Shown: piece by piece, positions 6,476-10,671 of the stretch
Layout of the letters: each line of letters starts with the position of its first letter
How positions within the stretch are numbered: position 1 is the first letter of the stretch
Source of the DNA: 2-12-FULL-40-12 sp964518135
GTDB taxonomy: Bacteria; Patescibacteriota; Minisyncoccia; Minisyncoccales; 2-12-FULL-40-12
Assembly (NCBI GenBank): GCA_964518135.1
Contig: CAZFEY010000026.1
Location: 1-10,798 of the forward strand
DNA length: 10,798 nucleotides
Direction: 5' to 3'
Made by a program: the position numbers and the translations under genes
Notes under the pieces: model-generated
What the model was told of the DNA's origin: nothing
Seen by the model: the letters and a program-made list of their open reading frames with translations, nothing else
Database searches by the model: none

Positions 6476-6491
6476 TTCCACCAAAGGCGGA
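6476..6491 (+). repeat. Near-palindrome in the D-loop of the interrupted tRNA
   Basis: TCC-A-CC, loop AAA, GG-C-GGA: an imperfect hairpin with one A-C mismatch. It enlarges the D-loop to 27 nt, where 8-11 is usual. It resembles the TCCGCC/GGCGGA palindrome in ychF at 9066-9081. TCCACCAAAG here also looks like a tRNA 3' end with encoded CCA, an alternative origin. Confidence 0.45.
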
Positions 6492-6513
6492 TAAAGTCCG
6501 AGCGTTACATTTG

Positions 6514-6543
6514 TTCCGCTGCGCGGAATCTCGCGTAGCGAGA
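6514..6543 (+). repeat. 30-nt double-hairpin element in an anticodon loop
   Basis: Two adjoining perfect 15-nt hairpins, each with a 6-bp stem and 3-nt loop: TTCCGC-TGC-GCGGAA (6514-6528) and TCTCGC-GTA-GCGAGA (6529-6543). Removing exactly these 30 nt restores a seven-base anticodon loop TTTGCAA, placing the insert between tRNA positions 35 and 36. Parts recur at 6733-6764 (CTCGC, GTAGCGA) and 10586-10601 (TTCCGC, GCGGAA). Confidence 0.7.
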
Positions 6544-6553
6544 CAATGTTTGT

Positions 6554-6651
6554 TTACTTACTTGCGTGGGCCTGTGGTATAGTGGTAGAACACCTCGTTT
6601 GCATCGAGGAGATGGGAGTTCGATTCTCCCCAGGTCCACGCAAGTAAGTAA
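6554..6651 (+). repeat. 14-bp perfect inverted repeat enclosing tRNA-Ala copy 2
   Basis: The left arm 6554-6567 (TTACTTACTTGCGT) is the exact reverse complement of the right arm 6638-6651, whose first base is the tRNA discriminator. With the acceptor stem it makes a continuous 21-bp helix. The arms and the tRNA make up most of the insert (about 6550-6652) that splits the anticodon stem of the outer tRNA. Confidence 0.85.
6568..6638 (+). tRNA. tRNA-Ala (anticodon TGC), copy 2, nested
   Basis: Acceptor GGGCCTG (6568-6574) pairs with CAGGTCC (6631-6637), with G3-U70 and discriminator A6638. Anticodon arm CCTCG/CGAGG has loop TTTGCAT and anticodon TGC at 6600-6602. The T-arm is GGGAG/CTCCC with loop TTCGATT. 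The D-stem (GTAT/GAAC) has one A-A mismatch. CCA is not encoded. Compared with copy 1 at 2111, the anticodon stem and T-stem carry paired changes that keep base pairing, so it looks like a functional paralogue. It lies inside the split tRNA-like gene at 6460-6684 and is flanked by 14-bp inverted repeats. Confidence 0.93.
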
Positions 6652-6684
6652 GAAAGGTCAGCGGTTCGAATCCGCTCGGGTCCA

Positions 6685-6711
6685 TTATTGGCCCACCAAA
6701 ATCCATCGGGA
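6685..6711 (+). other. Spacer with a possible tRNA 3'-end remnant
   Basis: GCCCACCAAA at 6691-6700 resembles the end of a tRNA acceptor stem with discriminator A and encoded CCA. TTGG-CCCA-CCAA could alternatively form a small 4-bp hairpin. GGGAC at 6708-6712 can pair with GTCCC at 6728-6732 in the next element. No gene is seen. Confidence 0.3.
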
Positions 6712-6782
6712 CAATGAGGAGATAGCAGTCCCTCGCCGTAGCGAAGTCTCGCCTCTGGCGGAGATTCTGCTTAGGTCCACCA
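6712..6782 (+). pseudogene. tRNA-Ala-like 3' half with insert in its T-loop
   Basis: From C6712 the sequence matches tRNA-Ala copy 1 from anticodon position 36 on: CAA, TGAGG (6715-6719), variable AGAT, T-stem AGCAG (6724-6728)/CTGCT (6767-6771), acceptor strand TAGGTCC (6772-6778), discriminator A6779, then an encoded CCA (6780-6782) that the other tRNAs here lack. The T-loop is 38 nt rather than 7 because a ~31-nt hairpin-rich insert lies in it. Relative to copy 1 the outer T-stem pair changed from G-C to A-T on both sides, which keeps pairing. The 5' half is missing; the break falls at the same tRNA position (35/36) as the insert at 6514. Confidence 0.65.
6732..6764 (+). repeat. Double-hairpin element in the T-loop of the Ala-like 3' half
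   Basis: The first hairpin is TCGC-CGTA-GCGA (6733-6744). The second is TCTCGCC (6747-6753), loop TCT, GGCGGAGA (6757-6764) with one bulged G. Its cores CTCGC and GTAGCGA match the element at 6514-6543, and CTGGCGGA matches the ychF palindrome at 9066-9081. Taking the insert as 6732-6762 leaves a T-loop TCCGATT. Confidence 0.6.
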
Positions 6783-6815
6783 AAGTTTATTTTAAGCTAT
6801 TTATATTCAATATCC

Positions 6816-7037
6816 ATGGCAATTATCTTTGGAATAGTTGGGCTCTTAATAATATCTCTTGCGATATGGCTAAAGAGTGAGCGCCGACAAGACATCTTGT
6901 TTGTTATTGGCGGTGCGTCATTGTTGGTCTATAGTATTAGCATCAAAGACGTAATTTTCATAATTTTGCAGATTGTATTCTTAATATCTGCGTTTGTTGA
7001 GCTTCTGCGGTTGCGCAAGAAAGTTAGTGAGTCTTAA
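6816..7037 (+). CDS. Small membrane protein of unknown function
   Basis: A 73-aa hydrophobic protein I do not recognise. Three hydrophobic stretches (about 2-18, 27-43, 45-64) alternate with charged turns KSERRQD (20-26) and a basic tail LRLRKK (64-69), consistent with two or three membrane passes. No cysteine or catalytic motif is evident. There is no Shine-Dalgarno; TATATT at 6802-6807 would place transcription start about two bases before the ATG, so a leaderless mRNA is possible. It begins 33 bases after the tRNA-like array and is followed by another small membrane protein 116 bases on. Its size and clean frame make it likely real; function is unknown. Confidence 0.65.
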   Translation: MAIIFGIVGLLIISLAIWLKSERRQDILFVIGGASLLVYSISIKDVIFIILQIVFLISAFVELLRLRKKVSES

Positions 7038-7080
7038 TAATTCAATATTTTACCTCCGATCAACGCCAAAATAATAATCC

Positions 7081-7109
7081 TTGTCAGTGGGGTTGTTTTT
7101 TGTTAATGT
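7081..7109 (+). promoter_or_regulatory. Possible promoter of the HsmA-like gene
   Basis: TTGTCA (7081-7086), a 17-nt spacer and TAATGT (7104-7109) with a TG extension at 7101-7102. The leader would be about 38 nt and contains the Shine-Dalgarno sequence at 7142-7146. The -10 box is poor. Confidence 0.3.
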
Positions 7110-7153
7110 CATCACAGCTATTAATACAACAATAAAAATAGAGGAGAAAGCCA

Positions 7154-7516
7154 ATGGTAATCTGGGCTGGCATCTTGATGCTACTGGCCGCTGCGTTGTA
7201 CACAACAGCGGTTCTTGCTTCCCTGCGCGAGCTAAAAGCTTGGCATACACTAATCTTTATGTTCGGCTTTGTAAGCGATTTGATAGGAACGCACTTGATG
7301 TATTTGGTGTCGGGCGGAGTAATAAAAATTAATTTCCACAGCTTTGTGGGGATATTTGCGCTTGTAGTGATGGGCGTGCATGCTTTTTGGGCGATTGGTG
7401 CTGTGATGAATATTGGGTCGTTATACGAACTATTCCACAGATATAGCAGGATTGCCCTTGCGGTATGGTTTATTGCTTTTGTAACCGGATTGATTATCGG
7501 TATGAGAAATCATTAA
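7154..7516 (+). CDS. Four-helix membrane protein resembling the HsmA/TIGR03987 family
   Basis: A 120-aa integral membrane protein with four predicted helices (about 2-22, 31-51, 62-85, 98-117). Conserved-looking positions are AWHTLIFMFGFVSDLIGTHLM (29-49), NFHSFVG (60-66), MGVHAFWA (73-80) and FHRYSRI (94-100). Histidines H31, H47, H62, H76 and H95 lie in or near helices and could bind a metal or haem, but this is inference. From memory this matches the small HsmA-type (TIGR03987) family, whose function I cannot state. The start is fixed by GAGGAG at 7141-7146, seven bases before the ATG. A terminator follows at 7540-7568. Confidence 0.65.
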   Translation: MVIWAGILMLLAAALYTTAVLASLRELKAWHTLIFMFGFVSDLIGTHLMYLVSGGVIKINFHSFVGIFALVVMGVHAFWAIGAVMNIGSLYELFHRYSRIALAVWFIAFVTGLIIGMRNH

Positions 7517-7539
7517 TTCAAGGAGACAGAGAAGTGATT

Positions 7540-7568
7540 AGCCCGGACATTGTTCGGGCTGTTCTTTT
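7540..7568 (+). terminator. Rho-independent terminator after the HsmA-like gene
   Basis: AGCCCG (7540-7545) pairs with CGGGCT (7555-7560) across a 9-nt loop in which AC and GT can pair as well. GTTCTTTTT follows. It lies 24 bases after the HsmA-like stop codon. Confidence 0.7.
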
Positions 7569-7643
7569 TGAACGGAAAGTGGCAGATCGTTTTTATTTTT
7601 GCTATATTTTATATTAGGTATATTAGAATAATATTTTTTTGTT

Positions 7644-8336
7644 ATGTTTTCTGATGTTATTGTTTTAAAGCTTGGAGGTTCTCTGGTGGCGCCAAAAGAA
7701 ATTGATACTAAGTATTTAAAATCTTTTGGCTCTATAATTAAAAAACACACAAACAAAGACAAGCGTTTTGTCGTGATCGTTGGTGGAGGGTATACGAACC
7801 GTTGGTATAGAGATAGAGCTAAAGAAATGGGAGTAAGAAACACTAACGATTTGCACTGGATAGGAATAGCTGCCACACGTCTTAACGCGGAATTGGTTAG
7901 AACGTTATTTGGTAGGCTTGCTCATCCCGTAATTTATTGGGATTTATCCAAAAAAGTTAATTGGAAAGAAAAAGTTTTAATTTCAGCCGGCTATAAACCG
8001 GGTTGTTCAACGGATCAGGATGCTGTTTTAATAGCTAAGAAGTTTAAAACAAAAACAATAATAAAACTGACGAACGTGGATTATGTCTATACCAAAGATC
8101 CTAAGAAATTCAAAAACGCAAAGATTATTAAAAATATTTCCTGGAAAGATTATTTAAAAGTATTCGGTAATTCTGAAACACATAAACCCGGCCAACATAT
8201 TCCCTTTGATACTATTGCAGCCGCAAACTCCAAGAAAAACAGTATAGAAGTTTTTTGTCTAGGTGGTAAGAGCCTAAAAAACTTGGACAATTTGCTTTCT
8301 AGAAAGCCGTGGCGCGGAACCAAAATCCACGGCTAA
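7644..8336 (+). CDS. pyrH: Archaeal-type UMP (uridylate) kinase
   Basis: A 230-aa amino-acid-kinase-fold enzyme that would phosphorylate UMP to UDP in cytoplasmic pyrimidine synthesis. Motifs follow archaeal UMP kinases more than the usual bacterial PyrH: VLKLGGSLVAP (7-17), VIVGGGYTNRWY (44-55), IGIAATRLNAELVR (73-86), YKPGCSTDQDAVLIA (117-131), NVDYVYTKDPKKF (144-156), KPGQHIPFD (181-189) and the C-terminal RGTKI (224-228). Length fits. No Shine-Dalgarno precedes the ATG; a TAGAAT box at 7624-7629 would leave a leader of only about eight bases. It is followed by ychF after 37 bases, probably one transcript. Another nucleoside-monophosphate or small-acid kinase of the same fold cannot be wholly excluded. 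Confidence 0.82.
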   Translation: MFSDVIVLKLGGSLVAPKEIDTKYLKSFGSIIKKHTNKDKRFVVIVGGGYTNRWYRDRAKEMGVRNTNDLHWIGIAATRLNAELVRTLFGRLAHPVIYWDLSKKVNWKEKVLISAGYKPGCSTDQDAVLIAKKFKTKTIIKLTNVDYVYTKDPKKFKNAKIIKNISWKDYLKVFGNSETHKPGQHIPFDTIAAANSKKNSIEVFCLGGKSLKNLDNLLSRKPWRGTKIHG

Positions 8337-8338
8337 TC

Positions 8339-8373
8339 TTTGAATTTTGAATTTTAAACTTTGAGCTTTATTC
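8339..8373 (+). repeat. Degenerate 7-bp tandem repeat abutting the ychF start
   Basis: Five consecutive 7-nt units, TTTGAAT, TTTGAAT, TTTAAAC, TTTGAGC and TTTATTC, fill the gap between the UMP kinase stop and the ychF ATG at 8374. All start with TTT. There is no Shine-Dalgarno sequence in it. Confidence 0.7.
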
Positions 8374-9504
8374 ATGTCTCTTTCTATTGGAATCGTTGGC
8401 TTGCCCAACGTAGGAAAGTCAACACTATTTAAAACATTAACCAAAAAGGAAGTTGATATTGCTAATTATCCTTTTTGCACAATAGATCCTTCGGTAGGGG
8501 TTGTTTTGGTGCCGGACGAAAGAGTAGATAAATTGGCAGAACAACAGAAATCTAAAAAGAAAATTTATGCCACAGTTGAGTTTGTAGATATTGCAGGACT
8601 TGTAAAAGGGGCTGCGGAAGGAGAGGGGCTGGGGAATAAATTTCTGGCCAATATAAGAGAAACAGACGCGATCTTGTACGTGCTCCGTGCCTTTAAAGAT
8701 GCAGATATTATAAATACGCAACAAGACATTAATCCTTTACGAGATAAAGAAATTTTAGACGTAGAACTTATTTTGAAAGATTTAGAAACCGTAAATAAAA
8801 GAATTGAGAATTTAGAAAAAGATATTAGGGTTGCAAAAAACCCTTCGACGGGCTCAGGACAGGGAAGCGTAATAAAAGAAAGTGAAGTTTTAAAAAAGGC
8901 AAAAGATTATTTAACTCAAGAAAAAATATTAATTGACCAAGAATTTACCGACGACGAAAAGGATGTGTTGCGAAATTATCAGCTTTTAACCTTGAAACCG
9001 AGATTGTACTTGCTAAACGGAAAAGACGAGGAAGTGGATAAGAACATATTAGAGACTTCTAATAATCCGCCAGCTGGCGGAAATTGGCAATACTTAATCA
9101 TTGACGTTGCGACAGAATTTGAAGCAGAAGGCTTGGCCACCGAAGCTTCAGCAAAGGAGGCATTGTCTAGAGAAGATAGAATAGAATTAGGGCTACCTCC
9201 CGATTCAGAAACAGACATCCTCATCAAAAAATCTTATGAACTACTTGATCTGATTACGTTTTTAACCACAGGGGAAGATGAAACGAGAGCGTGGACAATA
9301 AAGAAAGGGGATAGTGCTCCAAAGGCGGCTGGTGTGATTCATAGCGATTTTGAGAAAAATTTTATTAAAGCTGAAGTCATAAATTGGAAAGAATTATTTG
9401 ATTCGGGCAGTTTTGCCAAGGCAAGAGAATTAGGCTTGATACGTACCGAAGGTAAGGAATATGTGGTGAAAGATGGAGATGTTTTAGAAATTAAACATGG
9501 TTAG
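8374..9504 (+). CDS. ychF: YchF/OLA1-family P-loop ATPase
   Basis: A 376-aa Obg-related translation factor that associates with ribosomes; family members hydrolyse ATP. G1 is GLPNVGKST (9-17), G3 FVDIAGLVKGA (70-80), and the nucleotide-specificity motif NGKD (215-218), where the family normally has NxxE. A coiled-coil hairpin spans about 130-185, and the C-terminal TGS domain (about 290-375) contains RAWTIKKGDSAPKAAGVIHSDFEK (305-328). It is slightly longer than E. coli YchF (363 aa) because of three short segments that look inserted: PSTGSGQGS (157-165, at the coiled-coil tip), NPPAGGN (231-237) and GLATEASAKEA (253-263). Each is encoded by GC-rich repeat-like DNA and keeps the frame. The gene follows UMP kinase closely. 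Confidence 0.95.
   Translation: MSLSIGIVGLPNVGKSTLFKTLTKKEVDIANYPFCTIDPSVGVVLVPDERVDKLAEQQKSKKKIYATVEFVDIAGLVKGAAEGEGLGNKFLANIRETDAILYVLRAFKDADIINTQQDINPLRDKEILDVELILKDLETVNKRIENLEKDIRVAKNPSTGSGQGSVIKESEVLKKAKDYLTQEKILIDQEFTDDEKDVLRNYQLLTLKPRLYLLNGKDEEVDKNILETSNNPPAGGNWQYLIIDVATEFEAEGLATEASAKEALSREDRIELGLPPDSETDILIKKSYELLDLITFLTTGEDETRAWTIKKGDSAPKAAGVIHSDFEKNFIKAEVINWKELFDSGSFAKARELGLIRTEGKEYVVKDGDVLEIKHG
8841..8864 (+). repeat. In-frame GC-rich repeat element 1 in ychF
   Basis: A 24-nt (eight-codon) segment with inverted ends CCCT (8841-8844) and AGGG (8861-8864) and a core TTCGACGGGCTCAGGAC, coding PSTGSGQG at the coiled-coil tip. It is much more GC-rich than its AT-rich flanks. From memory, near-identical short repeats (peptides such as STSSGQ, PELVEG) are scattered in many candidate-phylum genomes. 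Confidence 0.65.
9066..9081 (+). repeat. In-frame palindromic repeat element 2 in ychF
   Basis: TCCGCCAGCTGGCGGA is a perfect 16-nt palindrome with 12 G/C bases inside AT-rich coding DNA. It codes PPAGG just before a beta strand, where YchF proteins normally have no such peptide. It shares CTGGCGGA with the hairpin in the tRNA-like element at 6755-6762. Confidence 0.75.
9129..9162 (+). repeat. In-frame repeat element 3 in ychF
   Basis: A GC-rich segment centred on the palindrome GAAGCTTC (9142-9149), coding GLATEASAKEA between EFEAE and LSREDRIELGL, which would otherwise read as a continuous YchF helix. The reverse strand reads ASFAEASVAKP, a peptide that, from memory, recurs in candidate-phylum genomes. 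It is only partly palindromic. Confidence 0.55.
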
Positions 9505-9568
9505 CTTCTTGTTTCGTTAATTCGGTCTTTAAAAGTTTTCCACAGGCCTTAGCTATTGACTCGGTTTT

Positions 9569-9577
9569 TGTTATAAT
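9569..9577 (+). promoter_or_regulatory. Extended -10 promoter upstream of the MscS-like gene
   Basis: TGTTATAAT: perfect TATAAT at 9572-9577 with the TG extension at 9569-9570. The start would be near 9584, giving a leader of about 110 nt. A 14-nt direct repeat overlaps the -10 box. A second TATAAT at 9672-9677 would start about 11 bases before the ATG. Confidence 0.5.
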
Positions 9578-9611
9578 CATGTAATGATTACATATTCTAA
9601 TCATGTAATGA
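9574..9611 (+). promoter_or_regulatory. Operator-like direct repeats over the transcription start
   Basis: TAATCATGTAATGA occurs exactly twice, at 9574-9587 and 9598-9611, 24 bp from start to start. The first copy overlaps the -10 box and the start site. ATGTAAT-G-ATTACAT (9579-9593) is also a perfect 15-nt palindrome. This is the placement expected of a repressor site; the regulator is unknown. Confidence 0.5.
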
Positions 9612-9636
9612 CTAAGCATTGTTAAAAAGGTCGATA

Positions 9637-9663
9637 ACAGGACGTTTGTATTTTACGTTCTGT
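9637..9663 (+). other. Leader hairpin before the MscS-like gene
   Basis: ACAGGACGT (9637-9645) pairs with ACGTTCTGT (9655-9663), nine pairs with one G-U, loop of nine. No T-run follows, so it is not a standard terminator; it may stabilise or regulate the leader. Confidence 0.4.
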
Positions 9664-9694
9664 GAAATAAATATAATTTAAATAATATTAAAAT

Positions 9695-10375
9695 ATGTCA
9701 GTATTAGATTGGTACGACACTACAATTTTCGCCTTAAGAGATCTTTGGATGGGTTTCCTTGGATTTATACCGAGCCTTATTGGAGCGATCATCGTTTTAA
9801 TTATTGGCTGGTTTATTTCCCTTGGGATTGGAAAGTTGATAACTGAAATTTTGGTAAGAATAAAGTTCAATCAACTTTTCGAATCTGGCAGTTGGAAAAA
9901 AGTCTTAGATAAGGCCGAAGTAAAAGTTCACCCAGCAGAATTTTTAGGTACGATAGTGAAATATATTTTACTGATCGTTTTCTTGATGGCTGCTGTAGAA
10001 ATTCTTGGCTTTTTGAGATTTGCAGACTTTTTGACAAGCGTAGTTGATTATTTAGGTAACGTTGTTGTTGCCGCTTTAATTTTCGTTGTCGCTGTTATTG
10101 TCGCAGATATTCTTGCAAAAGTTATTGTTGCCACTACCGAAAGCGCAAAGTTTGAATACTCTCATTTGGCTGGAGACATTGTAAGATGGTCTATTTGGAT
10201 ATTTGCCTTGTTGGCTATATTGCACCAGCTTGGAGTAGCTCAACCCTTGGTTGAAACATTACTCTCAGGGATCATCGGAGTGTTTGTAATTTCGTTCGGA
10301 TTAGCATTTGGCTTAGGGGGAAAAGATGCGGCTGCAGATGCAATAGAGGCATTCAGGCAAAAGCTACGAAAGTAA
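9695..10375 (+). CDS. MscS-related TM-helix-repeat membrane protein lacking the beta domain
   Basis: A 226-aa integral membrane protein with about five hydrophobic segments (roughly 18-46, 84-106, 119-146, 160-178, 183-206). It ends in a pore-helix-like stretch, GLAFGLGGKDAAADAIEAF (202-220), similar to TM3 of small-conductance mechanosensitive channels and to the conserved TM-helix repeat family (PF05552). The cytoplasmic beta and C-terminal domains of MscS are absent; the protein stops directly after the pore helix with a basic tail RQKLRK. It may form a minimal channel or a membrane scaffold. No Shine-Dalgarno; the leader carries direct repeats and a hairpin that suggest regulation. A structured GC-rich element and the promoter upstream of 23S rRNA follow. 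Confidence 0.8.
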   Translation: MSVLDWYDTTIFALRDLWMGFLGFIPSLIGAIIVLIIGWFISLGIGKLITEILVRIKFNQLFESGSWKKVLDKAEVKVHPAEFLGTIVKYILLIVFLMAAVEILGFLRFADFLTSVVDYLGNVVVAALIFVVAVIVADILAKVIVATTESAKFEYSHLAGDIVRWSIWIFALLAILHQLGVAQPLVETLLSGIIGVFVISFGLAFGLGGKDAAADAIEAFRQKLRK

Positions 10376-10388
10376 AGTTTTAGGCCTT

Positions 10389-10438
10389 GCCCGATACTGA
10401 TCTCGCCCCTTGATATAGAGGCGGGACTACTGCCGGGC
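10389..10438 (+). repeat. GC-rich two-tier hairpin after the MscS-like gene
   Basis: Outer stem GCCCG (10389-10393)/CGGGC (10434-10438) and inner stem TCTCGCC (10401-10407)/GGCGGGA (10420-10426), seven pairs with one T-G. The inner arms resemble the TCTCGCC/GGCGGAGA hairpin at 6747-6764. No T-run follows; it ends where the -35 box at 10439 begins. It may be a terminator variant or another member of the palindromic element family. Confidence 0.45.
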
Positions 10439-10466
10439 TTGACAAACTCTTTTAATTTGCTAATAT
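10439..10466 (+). promoter_or_regulatory. Strong promoter upstream of 23S rRNA
   Basis: A perfect TTGACA (10439-10444), a 16-nt spacer and TAATAT (10461-10466) with a TG extension (10458-10459). Transcription would start at about 10473, roughly 226 nt before the 23S gene. It is the best-formed promoter near the rRNA gene; no convincing second one was found between the hairpin at 10578 and the 23S gene. Confidence 0.6.
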
Positions 10467-10472
10467 GCTATC

Positions 10473-10610
10473 ACTAGATATGATATTTTTCCGAAATAAG
10501 TTGAATTTTTCAGATCGGTTTTTTAATTTGTTTGATAAAGAGAAACGAAAGCGGTAAATTACTTGAGATTTTGTCTCAAAAGTCGTTCCGCTTTCGCGGA
10601 ACGACTTTTT
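10473..10610 (+). ncRNA. Candidate 138-nt leader or small RNA before 23S rRNA
   Basis: The interval between a strong promoter and a strong terminator-like hairpin. It has no apparent coding frame and is AT-rich. A hairpin TTGAGA (10563-10568)/TCTCAA (10574-10579) overlaps the first bases of the terminator stem. It could be an independent small RNA or an rRNA leader with conditional termination. It matches no family I recognise. Confidence 0.3.
10578..10610 (+). terminator. Strong terminator-like hairpin between promoter and 23S rRNA
   Basis: A perfect 14-bp stem (10578-10591 with 10596-10609), loop TTTC, ending in five T. The A-tract on the left arm makes it work in both directions. The stem core TTCCGC/GCGGAA equals the first hairpin in the tRNA insert at 6514-6528. 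Confidence 0.75.
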
Positions 10611-10671
10611 GGTTGAAGGATTGATGCGGTTGGCACATTGAAAATTTAATAAAGATGTCTAGAATTTTTTA

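Larger units (their letters stand above)
6460..6684 (+). pseudogene. Interrupted tRNA-Ala(TGC)-like gene with a second tRNA nested inside
   Basis: A cloverleaf appears if insertions are removed. Acceptor GGGCCCT (6460-6466) pairs with CGGGTCC (6677-6683) with G3-U70 (alanine identity) and one T-C mismatch at 7-66; the discriminator is A6684. The D-stem is GCTT (6469-6472)/GAGC (6500-6503) with a 27-nt loop. Anticodon-stem strand TTACA (6505-6509) and loop start TTTG (6510-6513) continue after a 30-nt insert as CAA (6544-6546) and TGT (6547-6549), then after a ~103-nt insert as AA (6653-6654). This yields TTACA/TGTAA, loop TTTGCAA, variable loop AGGTC and T-arm AGCGG/CCGCT. Shifting the first insert boundary by one gives other anticodons (TGT, TAC), but TGC agrees with G3-U70. 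A mature tRNA would need excision; otherwise it is a pseudogene. Confidence 0.65.

Noticed and set aside
6489..6500. GGATAAAGTCCG resembles the conserved 5' core of RNase P RNA (GAGGAAAGTCCG).
   Set aside because: No other RNase P RNA landmarks follow, the interval is too short, and it contains a complete tRNA.
6514..6652. Group I intron in a tRNA anticodon loop.
   Set aside because: The inserts are 30 and about 103 nt, lack recognisable P3/P7 core sequences, and the larger one is mostly a tRNA.
6460..6684. tmRNA (split tRNA-like ends around an insert).
   Set aside because: No tag reading frame, no G-U/Ala acceptor of tmRNA type with encoded CCA, and the insert is far too short.
6566..6880. 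A 104-aa open frame starting at 6566, across the tRNA array and into the next gene.
   Set aside because: It translates tRNA genes and overlaps the better-supported 73-aa membrane protein in another frame.
9536..9544. TTTTCCACA matches a DnaA-box consensus near 9.5 kb, raising the possibility of an origin.
   Set aside because: A single box without a cluster, AT-rich unwinding array or dnaA/dnaN neighbours; chance matches are expected.
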